DNA of 64,000 nt from Cyprinodon diabolis (Eukaryota > Chordata > Actinopteri > Cyprinodontiformes > Cyprinodontidae): assembly GCA_030533445.1 (NCBI GenBank), contig CM060081.1, forward strand, positions 767,315-831,314, in the 5' to 3' direction. Positions within the stretch are counted from its first letter, which is position 1; each line of letters opens with the position of its first letter. Below are positions 33,612 to 44,318 of this stretch, piece by piece. Position numbers and translations under genes: made by a program. The notes beneath the pieces were generated by a model. That model ran no database searches, was not told the origin of the DNA, and saw only the letters and a list, made by a program, of their open reading frames with translations.

Positions 33612-34012
33612 ATGATAGTGTAGAAGCAGTTTTATTGTCTTATATCAGAATCAGAATATATCCTTAAACATGGTCCTATACTTACTTAGCAACAAACAGT
33701 ACATCTTGAAGTTCAAGTATGAGTCTTAGCAATAATAAAGTCTCTAATGCTGTAGAATATAAATATCTGGCTGGCTTGCCAAATATGGAAGCAGTGGTAC
33801 TACGTTATGTAGTCCTGTTTCTGACCTTATGCTCACAGTTTGCACTTCAGGGCCCCCGTAGTTATCCCATTTGACCTGCATAGTTTGGTTAGCATACCAG
33901 TGGGACAAGCATCTTACTATATATTTAGGTAGATCAGCTTGGTACAATTTTAAAAACAGTTTTCTATGGTTTACATGATCAAAAGCCTTAGTAGCGTCTA
34001 AATAACACAGAA
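33612..34012 (-). pseudogene. LINE RT fragment plus shared repeat
   Basis: 33860-34005 on the minus strand reads LDATKAFDHVNHRKLFLKLY, then LPKYIVRCLSHWYANQTMQV. This is RT motif A and the following helix of a non-LTR retrotransposon. The first catalytic Asp is present but the YADD region is absent. 33612-33840 matches the repeat at 27812-27985. A closely related motif-A piece lies at 41360-41400. Confidence 0.7.
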
Positions 34013-34029
34013 TAAATAAATTACAGTGG

Positions 34030-34297
34030 ATTGTTTTTTCACTTGTTGGAATTTCCCTTTGGTGCCTCTGCATCTCTCTGATCTTCTCGTCTGGACATCT
34101 GATGCGTTACCAGTTCTGCCCTCCTGGAACTCTCTGGGCGGTTCCCGCTGCATTCTGTGGCTAAGCCGTCCGATTGGTTCCCACTCCTGCCAAAAGCAAG
34201 CCAGTTCCAAAATGACGAGCCACGCTGTCCAGAAGCTGTCAATAAAGCGTTTAACTTTTATTCTAACCTGTTCTGCCTATTTTCTGAGCCTTGACAG
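34030..34297 (+). mobile_element. LTR-like sequence, 3' part
   Basis: Plus-sense text with gtcaataaagcg (34238) followed by the terminus gagccttgaca near 34297. It resembles the 3' ends of the other LTR-like copies (for example 21610-21658). The left boundary is uncertain. Confidence 0.55.
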
Positions 34298-35115
34298 GTC
34301 CATAAAAAATGTTTCGGCCCTCTAAATTACCTCAATTCATATCGAGGTATCTATAATATCTTGCTTTAGAAATATATTTATAAATAACAAGAGTTAAAAA
34401 GGGAGATAATAGGTAATTAAACATTATTAGAGTAAAGAATATGACAAATCACAGCAGCTGTACTAAATGCTTTAACCTCCCTGATTGCTGCGTTTGTGGT
34501 AAAAAAAAGCTCCTATAATGTATGAGGAGGAAAATGTGTCTGCACTTCAAATATTAGCTTTAAAATAAATTAATGTTTCCACTTATCAAGTAGACAAACG
34601 TTTGAGTAGGATTGTTGCTCCAGGATATTTCTTCACTGAAAAAAACCAAAGCAAAATGCAGCTTCCTTTGTAGATACTATAAATAATAATCTGTGACTTC
34701 ACATCCGTAACCTTAAAAGGCTTGTTGGGAGGAAACCTTTTTTATTCCAATTATCTTCTGCCAGGTGCTGCAAATTCCAAATATTAATGACTGTTCGAAC
34801 CATAAGCCAACAATCAGCAGACAATAGCTCCTCTAAGCAGCTGCCTGGCAACACATGATTATACCGCAGGAAGCCAGCTAAGTAGTCTCTGGAGTTGGTT
34901 ATTTAATTAGGAAATGACTGTAAACAAGAACAGTGAAGGTCAAGTTGCTCGTTGCTGTATGCAGGAGTATTAAGAGAAACGCTCATGAGCTTTCAAACAT
35001 GAGCGTTGAAAAACCTTTATCAAAAGTACATTTGTTGCAATAAAATTAGACGAATGTTATTCCTTAATCCCTTTTCTGGGTTTGGTGACGTTCCGGTTTA
35101 TTTTTCCACTGTTGG
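34298..35115. other. Unassigned AT-rich stretch
   Basis: Nothing recognised. Confidence 0.4.
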
Positions 35116-35942
35116 TGTCAAGAACAGAACAGAGGACCGAGTATTCAAGGCAGACAGACAGACTGATTTCTAAAAAATGTATTTAATATAAAAAAAACTA
35201 ATGGATCTAGAGTAGCAATTCAATTCAATTCAGTTTATTTATATAGCGCCAAATTCACAACACATGTCATCTCAAGGCACTTTACAGTTCAACCAGATCA
35301 TACAGTCAAATTGATACAAAGTTTTCTATCTAAGGAAAACCAGTTGATTGCATCGACTCATTGACTCAAATACAATCCCTCACACTAAGCATGCTTGTAG
35401 CGACAGTGGAAAGGAAAAACTCCCTTTTTAACAGGAAGAAACCTCCAGCAGAACCAGGCTCAGTGTGAGCGGCCATCTGCCGAGGCCGGCTGGGGTTCAA
35501 GGAGACAGAAGCAGAGATACAAAAAGCAGCTGTAAAAGGCGGCCCCGTCCAGGAAACACACAGCCAGGCAGACGAGCTCCAAGGCAGCTCCCATGCCAGA
35601 GGATGAGGAGAGCACATCCACCCAGCCACGGCCAGAGAAACAGGACCACACTGGAAAACAGGCCAATCTCCAACATCTACAAACAAGGGTGTTGATGGAA
35701 GCAGCACAGCTGATGTTTCTTTCCTGGATGACGTCACAGCCAAACAGGAACAGACGAGGCAAAGCTACTCTGAGGAAAAGCAGAGAGAGCAGAACGTTAG
35801 AGATTGAACTAACAGATTCTGCAGAGTGGGAGAATAGAGATAGAATGAAGCAGAATGATGAAAAAGGGGTCCCTATGTCCTCCAGCAGTCTAAGCCTATA
35901 GCAGCAGAACTATCGAGATAGATCAGGATAACCTGAGCCACT

Positions 35943-36689
35943 CTAACTAGAAGCTTTATCAAAAAGGAAAGTTTTAAGCCTAGCCTTAAAAGTAGACAGA
36001 GTGTCTGCCTCACGGACTAAAACTGGTAGTTGGTTCCACAGGAGAGGAGCCTGAGAACTAAAAGATCTGCCTCCCATTCTACTTTTAGAAATTCTAGGAA
36101 CCACTAGTAAACCTGCAGATTGAGAGCGAAGTGCTCTGTTAGGAACATAAGGAACAATCAGATCTCTGATATAAGATGGAGCTTGGCCATTTAAGGCTTT
36201 ATATGTGAGAAGGAGGATTTTAAATTCTATTCTTGATTTAACAGGAAGCCAATGAAGAGAAGCCAGGATAGGAGAGATATGATCTCTCTTTTTAATTTTC
36301 ATCAGAACTCTGGCTGCAGCATTTTGGATCAGCTGAAGGCTTTTAACTACAGTTTGTGGACTTCCTGATAGTAAAGAATTACAATAGTCCAGCCTTGAAT
36401 TAACAAATGCATGGACTAGTTTCTCAGCATCACCCCTGGACAGGAGATTTCTAATTTTTGCAATATTCCTCAGATGAAAGAAGGAAATTCTAGAAACCTC
36501 TTTGATCTGGGATTTAAATGACAGGTCCTGATCAAAAATAACACCAAGATTTTTTACTTTATTATCTGAAATCAGTTTAATCCCATCCAAATGAAGTGAC
36601 TGGCTAATCAGCTTCTTTTTCAGAGACTCTGGTCCAAAGACTATAACTTCTGTTTTGTCTGCATTCAGAAGCAGAAAGTTAAGAGTCAT
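35943..36689 (-). pseudogene. C-terminal part of the same LINE ORF2
   Basis: Starts MTLNFLLLNADKTEVIVF, the segment that normally follows the RT active site. It continues through the thumb and C-terminal domain: HLRNIAKIRNLL, SRLDYCNSLLSG, LIQNAAARVL, ASLHWLPVKSRIEFKILLLT and the KTFLFDKA end typical of L2/CR1-group elements. It is out of frame (by one base) with 36698-39004, so it is a broken half of one protein and not a separate gene. Confidence 0.92.
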
Positions 36690-36697
36690 CCAGGTTT

Positions 36698-39004
36698 TTA
36701 TGTCTTCAAGACATGCCTGTAATCTATGTAATGGGTTAGCTTCATCTGGATTATAGACAGATATAGCTGGGTATCATCAGCATAACAGTGGAAATTAATT
36801 CCATGCTGTCTAATAACTCTACCAATTGGGAGCATGTATAAAGTAAAGAGAATTGGTCCTAGCACTGATCCCTGTGGTACTCCACAGGTAACCTTTGAGC
36901 GTGTTGAAGATCTATCATTAACATAAACAAACTGAATTCGATCAGATAGATAAGATTTAAACCAGTCTAGTGCTGTTCCTTTAATTCCAACAAAATATTC
37001 AAGTCTTTCTAAAAGAATATTATGGTCAACTGGATCAAATGCAGCACTGAGATCCAACAGGACGAGCACAGATACAAGTCCATTATCTGAGGCCATGAGA
37101 ATATCATTAGTGACTTTCACCAGAGCTGTTTCAGTGCTATGATGAGCTCTAAAGCCAGACTGAAACTCTTCAAAAAGTTCATTATGGTGTAAGTGGTTGC
37201 AAACTTGTTTGGCAACTACTTTCTCAAGAATTTTGGATAAGAAAGGAAGATTGGATATAGGTCTATAATTGACCAAGTCATCTGGGTCAAGAGACGGTTT
37301 CTTAAGCAGAGGTTTAATTACAGCAACCTTAAAAGCTTTAGGTACATATCCCTGTAACAGAGATAGATTAATCACATCTAAAATGGAGGAGGAGATCAAA
37401 GGGAATACCTCCTTAAATAACCTGGTTGGAACTGGATCTAACATACAAGTTGAAGGCTTAGATGAAGACAATAATTTTGCTAATTCAGAAAGTTCAACTG
37501 CATCAAAGCAGTCTAAACCCGGTTCAGATTCCATGACTACCTCAGGTACAATCGCGGATAGAGGAGTGCTTATGATCTTATTTTTAATAAGATCAATCTT
37601 ATTTATAAAGAATCCCATAAAATCATTGCTGCTAAGAGCAGGTGGAATGGACGGTTCAACAGAGCTATGGCTCTGGGTGAGTTTGGCAACTGTATTAAAA
37701 AGAAATCTAGGATTATTCTTATTCTCCTCTATTAATGAGGAGAAGTATGCTGCTCTTGCTTTACAAAGGGTCCTCTTATACAGCAGTAAACCATTTTTCC
37801 AGACTAGGAAGGACTCCCGCAGGCCTGTGGAGCGATATTTTCTCTCCAGTTTCCTAGCATTTTGCTTCAAAGTACGCAGCTCTGCATTAAACCAAGGAGC
37901 AAGCTTTCTATTTTCAACGGTTTTCATTTTCAAGGGAGCTGCGTTGTCTAAGGCAGTACGCAGAGAACTAGCAACCCCATCAACAAAATCATCAACCTGT
38001 GAAGGGGAATAAGCTATGCTTTTGCACTCTGCAGCACTGCTCAGCGACACAGAGGAGAGAGAAAGTGAAGCAGATTCTTTAAAATTTATAACTGCACCAT
38101 CTGAAAAAGATCTACTAAAATTGAACCTTCTTTTGGGGGAGGAGAACTCTGTTAAACTAATCCTGAAGGTTATTAGAAAGTGGTCAGAGAGGACAGGGTT
38201 GTGAGGAAATACTGTTATTTCTTCACATTCTATGCCGTATGTCAGCACAAGATCCAAAGTATGAAGATGAGAATGTGTGGGACTATTCACATTTTGAACA
38301 AAGCCAATAGTGTCTAAGATAGCATTAAAGGCTGCTCTTAAGCTATCGCCTTCAATGTCAGCATGGATGTTAAAATCTCCCACTATGATGACCCTGTCAG
38401 TATTTAATACCAAATCAGAAAGGAACTCTGAAAACTCATCTAAAAATTCAGAGTAAGGACCTGGCGGACGATACAAAGTTACAAAAAGAAGAGGTTTTCT
38501 TGCCTTGAAATTTGGATGAGGGAAATTAAGGGTTAAATGTTCAAAAGAGTTGTAGGTATTAACTGTTTTGGGAGTAATCAGTAAGTCAGACTGGAAGATT
38601 GTTGCTACTCCTCCTCCTCGCCCAGAACTTCTGGGTATGTGAAAATTTAAATAGCTTGAAGGAGTTGCCTCGTTTATGCTCACATAATCCTCTTGCTGCA
38701 GCCAGGTTTCTGTAAGGCAAAACAAGTCAATGTGATTATCACAAATCAAGTCATTAACTAGCAGACTTTTAGAGGAAAGAGATCTTATGTTAAACAGACC
38801 GCATTTAATTGTTTTAACTTTTTCCCCAATTGGAGTTATTTTGATTTTAATTAGATTATCATGATTTACTCCTTTGGGAATCTTTGCTAATTTATTAGAT
38901 TTTGGTCGTGGGCAAGACACTGTCTGGATGGAGTAAAGAGTGGGTAACAGTAGAGAAGCTGCAGAGATGTGTGTTAAACTACAACTCTGCTTCCTGGTCT
39001 GCAC
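36698..39004 (-). pseudogene. L2-type LINE ORF2: endonuclease and reverse transcriptase
   Basis: Encodes the enzyme that nicks target DNA and copies the LINE RNA. The APE-type endonuclease (about residues 65-285) shows FNIRSL, LTETWL (E99), GDFNIHAD (D210) and LSDHF (D274, H275). The RT (about 540-745) shows [18 protein letters not shown], the motif A region [14 protein letters not shown] (first catalytic Asp of AAFD kept; the usual TVDH is PVDH here), the motif B region [12 protein letters not shown], and YADD at 741-744. Eleven codons past YADD the sequence shifts frame and hits a stop at 36698. The downstream part continues in another frame from 36689. Apart from this single shift the frame is unbroken, so the copy is young. 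Confidence 0.92.
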
Positions 39005-39240
39005 CCTGGGTGGTCAGGGTTTTGGAGGACTAATAAATGTGGCCAGATTCCTAGAAAGAAGAGCTGCACCATCCAAAGTGGGATGGATGCCGTCTCTCCG
39101 AATCAGACCAGATGCCCTATAGCAGCAGCAGCTATAGGGCATCTGAAGCAGGAACCTCTGAAGAAAGGAAACGCAGGTTAGTGACCATGTAAATCTGCCA
39201 GAGGAAGATTATAAATGTGAGTCACTAACCTGGTTTAATG

Positions 39241-39388
39241 TTTTGTTTTTTTTTTTCATTTCATTTATTTTGAAACATGAAATGATTTAACAACATTTAC
39301 ATTGAATGCTTCATAAACATGCATCATGTTTCAAAAAGGAGTAGGATGAAGCATGAGCTTATTAGGCCACACCCCTCAGTCACATGTG
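39241..39388 (-). mobile_element. 3' tail of a second LINE
   Basis: The T-run (39246-39258, a poly-A tail on the minus strand) is followed by catttcatttattttgaaac and aaaaaggagtaggatgaagc, a typical fish LINE 3' end. The element continues beyond MITE copy 3 at 39967. Confidence 0.7.
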
Positions 39389-39960
39389 TACGGAAAAGGA
39401 TTAGGGCCACTGAAAAAAAAAGTAAACTGATTTTTAATTTTTTTTTCAGTTTAACATGGGAAAAAAGTCAGAATTCTGACTTTAATCTCAGAATTCTGAC
39501 TTTTTTCTCAGAATTCTGAGATTAAAGTCAGAATTCTGACTTTTATCTCAGAATTCTGACTTTAATCTCAGAATTCTGACTTTAATCTCAGAATTCTGAC
39601 TTTAATCTCAGAATTCTGACTTTTTTCTCAGAATTCTGAGATTAAAGTCAGAATTCTGACTTTTATCTCAGAATTCTGACTTTTTTCTCAGAATTCTGAC
39701 TTTAATCTCAGAATTCTGAGATTAAAGTCAGAATTCTGACTTTTATCTCAGAATTCTGACTTTAATCTCAGAATTCTGACTGAATTCTGAAAATAAAAAA
39801 AGTAAGAATTCTGAGAAAAAAGTCAGAATTCTGAGATTAAAGTCAGAATTTTGAGATTAAAGTCAGAATACTGACTTTCTCCACATACTATACTGAAATA
39901 AAATAAAATAAAAATCAGTTAACTTTTTTTTTTTTCCAGTGGCCCTAATCCTCTTCCGTA
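39389..39960. mobile_element. GAATTC-array MITE, copy 3
   Basis: tacggaaaaggattagggcc at 39389 and the inverse end at 39960. It is flanked by an exact 6-bp duplication, catgtg (39383-39388 and 39961-39966). The interior units switch orientation several times at palindromic tcagaattctga cores. It is inserted in the 3' UTR of a minus-strand LINE. Confidence 0.95.
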
Positions 39961-39966
39961 CATGTG

Positions 39967-41400
39967 TCATGGTGGTAAAGGACAATTATTTACAGTAAGA
40001 CAAAAAGTATACAAAGTTTTTATATATTACTCTTTTTTGAATTCATCAAAAATACTTTTCTTAAATCCTTTTTTGAATTGCTGGATGCTTCTACATTGTT
40101 TAATGTTTTCAGGCAAGCTGTTCCAGAGCTTCACTCAGCTAATGATGAACTAAAGCTTCTTTCTGTTGTTCGAACAAACTTAGTTTTGAAATTTAATTTT
40201 CCTCTTAGATTATATATTTTCCATCTCTATCAGAAAACAATTGTTGTATGTGCGCAGAGTGTAAGTTATTTCTTGCTTTGTAAAGAATGTGAGCAGTTCT
40301 GAAATTAATCAAATCTACAAATTTGAAAATTCTTGATTCAAGGAATAAACAGTGAGTGTGATCTCTATAATGTTTGTTATTCGTATTGCTTCTTTTGCAT
40401 AATAATCAATGGTTGAATGTTTGTTTTGTTAGTGTGACCCCAATAATAGGTTAGATAGGGCTGAAACAATGAGCAGTATAATGTGTGTAAAGCTTGTTTG
40501 GTTAGAAGCTGCCGCGCTTTATTTATAACAGCCAAACATCTGGCCAGCTGTGACCGGACCTGCTCTATATGTCCCTTCCAACTCATTTTATTATCTAATA
40601 TAACACCTAAAAATGTAATTTCATCAACTAATTTTAACTCTACATCATCAATACTTAACTTTTTTTTTTTTATTTTTTTTTTATTTTTTTTTTTATTTAT
40701 TTATTTTTTATTATTATTATTTTTATTATTTTTTTATATTTTTGATTTTTTTCTTGAATAAAAAAAAATAATATATATATATATATAAAAAATAATAAAT
40801 AAATAAAAATATTTAAAAAAATAAATAAATAAAAAAAAATAAATAAAAAAATACTTAACTTTATTTCACTACTTTTTTTGATTTTTCCAAATATCATGAA
40901 CTTTGTTTTTTTCTAATTTAATGATAGTTTATTTATATCACATTTCATTTATTTTACTAGATGCAAATACATTTCTATCATCTGCAAATGATACAATTTT
41001 CATGTTTAAGATGTTGTTCAAGTCATTTGCATACGTTAAAAAACAAAATCGTTCCCAGCACCGAGCCTTGCGGTACCCCACTCTTTATTTCTAGTAAGTC
41101 TGATCTAATTTAATTTAATTGCACGAATTGCCTTCTGTGATCCATATAGCTTTTAATCCATGATTACACTATGCCTCTAATTTCATATCGCTCCATTTTT
41201 TTGAGGAGTAAGTTATGTTTAATGGTGTCAAACGCTTTACTAAAATCCAAAAATACTCCATTTGCACATTTCTTATTATCCACATATTCTGTAATTTCTT
41301 CTACCAAATCAAGGACAGCTAATAGTCCCGTCTCTACCCGGAGAACGTGGTTTTCTACCGTTTTTTCTACGGTTTACACGATCAAAAGCCTTAGTAGCGT
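39967..41400 (-). pseudogene. Second LINE: RT and C-terminal fragments
   Basis: Minus-strand reading: near 41340-41190 VFLDFSKAFDTIKHNLL (motif A); about 41100-41060 [10 protein letters not shown] (motif B); FADD-like sequence near 40985. Then comes an AT-rich block (40660-40858) and the C-terminal part at 40600-40000 (SWKGHIEQVRSQLARCL, LHTLYCSLFQPYLTY, then SRILKFVDLINFRTAHIL). Several frames and stops are involved. 41360-41400 carries a separate motif-A piece, LDATKAFD, related to 33970-34005. It is a degraded, composite copy. Confidence 0.75.
40660..40858. repeat. AT-only low-complexity tract
   Basis: About 200 bp of nearly pure A/T (TTTTTATT-type, an (AT)n and AAATAAAT-type runs), with a T-rich half followed by an A-rich half. 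It has expanded inside the LINE relic. Confidence 0.95.
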
Positions 41401-41402
41401 CT

Positions 41403-41535
41403 AACAATGGATCTAGAGTAGCAGCAGCTATAGGGCATCTGAGGCAGGAACCTCTGAAGAAAGGAAACGCAGGTTAGTGACCATGTAAATCTGCCAGAGG
41501 AAGATTATGAATGTGAGTCACTAACCTGGTTTAAT
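41403..41535. repeat. Empty-site copy of the L2 target repeat
   Basis: atggatctagagtagca joins directly to gcagctatagggcatctg and continues to ctaacctggtttaat. This equals 35201-35217 plus 39131-39239 with two substitutions. The segment lies between two similar words (aatagtccc.tct.tacccgga at 41316 and 41533), suggesting a local duplication. Confidence 0.85.
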
Positions 41536-42097
41536 AGTCCCATCTGTACCCGGAAAAAGTGGTTGAATAAAGACGGTGTGCTGCCAACAAGACACGGCAG
41601 GTGCAGCTCATAGAGTCCCGGATGCTGGAGCCTTGGAGGATGGAGAACCAGCAGGAGATCAGATCCGGACAGATGAAGGAAGGCTGGATAATCCAGGGGG
41701 TGAAGCCAAAGCCGGTTACAAGGAGGTGCTCAGGATTCAGAACCAAGAGACCAAAAGTCTGAAGAGGATTGGAAGTAACATCCAGGTCGGTGACAGGAAG
41801 TAGCTTAAAGTTCATTAAACAGGGAGAATCCAGCAGGAGTCCATAAACAGGTCAGGCAAACCAATCAGATGGGAGCAGGCAGGCTAGGTGGTTGAGAGGA
41901 AGAACAGGAAATCAGAAGCACTAAGTTAACGCTGGATACACTCTCCCCACTGGCTCAAGAGGCCCTGATTACTTGTTAGGTGGCTGGTTAAATAAAACCA
42001 GAAGCATGTGGATCAGATGAACAGTAACAAGAAGGAGTTAGGCAGGTGAATAAAATGAGTAGTTAAGGCAGTCATCAACGCCAAGACCATGACGGTT
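41536..42097 (-). mobile_element. LTR-like sequence, degraded
   Basis: Minus-sense LTR-like text with gcaggagatcagatc and cagg-rich composition, ending near aagaccatgac (42097). Boundaries are approximate. Confidence 0.45.
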
Positions 42098-42199
42098 GGT
42101 ATTTTCGCTGGCAGGTTTGCAGAAATAACCAAATGAGAAGAAGTTAAAATAACAAAACCAAGCAGTTTGAGATCCCGCCTCGCCTGCAGCTCACATTCA

Positions 42200-43776
42200 T
42201 TAAACCTGCAGCTCGGTCTAAAAATATTAATTGGATTAATCGTGATTAATTGATTATTGAAATAATCCACAACTAATTTAGTAATCAGCGAGAGTGGTCA
42301 TACTCGACTTTTTTTCCCCCTTTGCTTTCTCGAGATGATGACATAACTATCTTGTTATCACAGTTGAACCATTAATTGTTTTCTCAAGATAATAAGATAA
42401 TTATCTTGAGTTATTGATTTCTTGAGATAACGAGATGATTAACCTGTATGAGTAATGAACGAGGCCAACAGCCCGTTATGCCTGCGGTAACCATAGTGTG
42501 CAGTCGGGGGTACCTCTTGTACGCAAATTTTACATTTTTCTAGGGATGCACGATATTGGGATTTTGGCCGATATCCGATATGCCGATATTTTAAAACTCA
42601 TGTAGCCGATAACCGATATCGATACCGATGTTAAAGCTGGACAAAAATAAGTAGTCATTGAAAATAGCAGTTTTGTTATCAATTTCTGACACTTTGAAAA
42701 ATAATATACTCAAATATATTTTCATATGCTGATATCAAATAGATTTTAAAAACGCGGTTTTTTCTTTCAAAATCTCGTGAAATTTCATCATTCTGTTACA
42801 AACTCTGGTGATATTTTGCAAATTCTTGTGAGATTTTGTTAGTAAAATAGATCGATACCGCGTCAATATTTCAACATATAAAAATATGGCAAAATATTGT
42901 GAATTTTGGGGGGATTTCGTAGCATAACGATGACATATAGCAATATTTCATTAGTAAAAGAGATTGATATGGTGTTTTTAAATGGCAATATATCAGCATA
43001 TGAAGATATTGGGATATTTTAATGTATCAATATTTTTTCGCTCGTCTTTAGAAGTTTTTAAGTCTGTAAAAAAGAAGTTTTTGAGGAAGAAGAAGAAGTC
43101 GTATTATTATTTTTTTTTTAGATTTTAGAAACTCAGAAGCTGTTCAAATATCGGGTTAAATATCGGTGGGGGGGCCGATGTCCGATATTCAGTTTTAAGG
43201 CCGATACCGATAGGGGGCCGATTATATCGTGCATCCCTACATTTTTCAGTTTCTGATTTCTTTACATTGATTGTTAGGTAGTGGTGGATAATTGGATTGC
43301 GTGGGTTACCGTAGAAACAGCTCTGCTTTTTTAATGAAAAACTTTAATCTGGACTCATTTTGCGGGTTAATGCATCTTATACCTGTTACAGGCGTAACAC
43401 CAGATGCTAATTGCTTATGAATAGGAAGTGGAAGCAAATCATCAAACTTATACATATAAATCCTCTCCTCTGTTGTGATATTGAAGGATGTAATCAGTTT
43501 TAACAAACACCAATCATCTCGTTGTGATGAGAAAACGGCTTTTGTTATGTTAAAATAATGAGAAAACCACAGTGTAAAAAGTATCTGAGGGACACGACCG
43601 CTCTGGGCTTCCGTAATCCAGAACTCCTCAAGAGGAAAAGTTTAACTTTGTTTAATTTAGTAAAAGTATTCTTTAAAAACCTTTTGCTATCCAATTATTA
43701 ATCGAATAATTGAAAATATAACCGAAAGATTAATTGATTTAATTAATTTGCAAAATTATCATTAGTTGCAGCCCTA
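42200..43776. mobile_element. Outer hAT-like element hosting a nested hAT
   Basis: The right end ttatcattagttgcagccct (to about 43776) is a common fish hAT-like terminus with attaattgattaat subterminal repeats. Corresponding inverse-like sequence lies at 42219-42280 (gtgattaattgattattg). The left terminus is degraded. The inner element 42541-43239 sits inside it. An 11-bp-arm hairpin, ctcaagataat/attatcttgag, is at about 42382-42410. Confidence 0.5.
42541..43239. mobile_element. hAT-type MITE with exact 8-bp target duplication
   Basis: tagggatgcacgatattggg at 42541 and the inverse-type end atatcgtgcatcccta at 43239. It is flanked by catttttc on both sides (42533-42540 and 43240-43247), the 8-bp signature of hAT insertion. 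The interior is rich in ccgatat/gatatt motifs, with no transposase. Parts recur at 1498-1577 and, inverted, at 44033-44318. Confidence 0.93.
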
Positions 43777-44032
43777 CCTGCAGCACCTCTTTACTTCCAT
43801 CCACTGTGATCATGAGGACCGAAACAAAAAATGGCTCCAACACCTTACTTATGTAAAGATCCAGACAGAAGACCCAAATTTTCAGCCAGAACAGAGGATA
43901 AGGACTCAAACAGTTGATTAAAAACTCAGGACTTCAGGAGCACATCCACCAATGAGCAGGGATAACATATCAGAGTCCTGCTCTGTTCAAGCTTTGTTGC
44001 CTTAAAGTGTCTCAAAACTATATTTTTTTTTT
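43777..44032. other. Unassigned stretch
   Basis: Nothing recognised. Confidence 0.4.
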
Positions 44033-44318
44033 TCTGAATATCGGACATCGGCCACCCCACCAATATTTAACCCGATATTTGATCAGTTTCTGAGTTTCTA
44101 AATTCTAAAAAAAAATAAAAAATACTACTTCTTCTTCATCCTCAAAAACTTCTTTTTTACAGACTTAAAAATTTCTAAAGACGAGGGGAAAAATATTGAT
44201 ACATTAAAATATCCCAATATCTTCATATGCTGATATATTGCCATTTAAAAACCCCATATCAATCTCTTTTACTAATGAAATATTGCTATATGTCATCGTT
44301 ATGCTATGAAATCCCAAA
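44033..44318. mobile_element. Inverted fragment of the hAT-type MITE
   Basis: Reverse complement of about 42900-43190 (for example aatatcggacatcggccacc, and catcgttatgctatgaaatc at the right). It lacks both termini. It ends exactly where the 20-bp satellite begins. Confidence 0.88.

Larger units (their letters stand above)
35218..39122 (-). mobile_element. L2-type (CR1/L2 group) LINE, near full length
   Basis: A 3.9-kb non-LTR retrotransposon in minus orientation. The 3' end at 35218 carries the common fish tail (tttatatagcgccaaattca). The 3' UTR is 35218-35942, the coding region 35943-39004, and a short 5' region runs to about 39122. The insertion point falls at an agca-type trinucleotide site in an LTR-like repeat. 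Other copies of its 3' UTR lie at 977, 55705 and 62684, and RT relics at 11190 and 21676. Confidence 0.9.
35116..39240 (-). mobile_element. LTR-like repeat split by the L2 insertion
   Basis: 35116-35217 (starting tgtcaagaacagaac) and about 39127-39240 flank the LINE. Joined, they match 41403-41535, where atggatctagagtagca runs directly into gcagctatagggcatctg with no LINE. This shows that the LINE landed in a pre-existing repeat. Confidence 0.7.

Noticed and set aside
37269..38012. 247-aa plus-strand frame opposite the LINE ORF
   Set aside because: It is the antisense of a clear endonuclease/RT coding region and has no features of its own.
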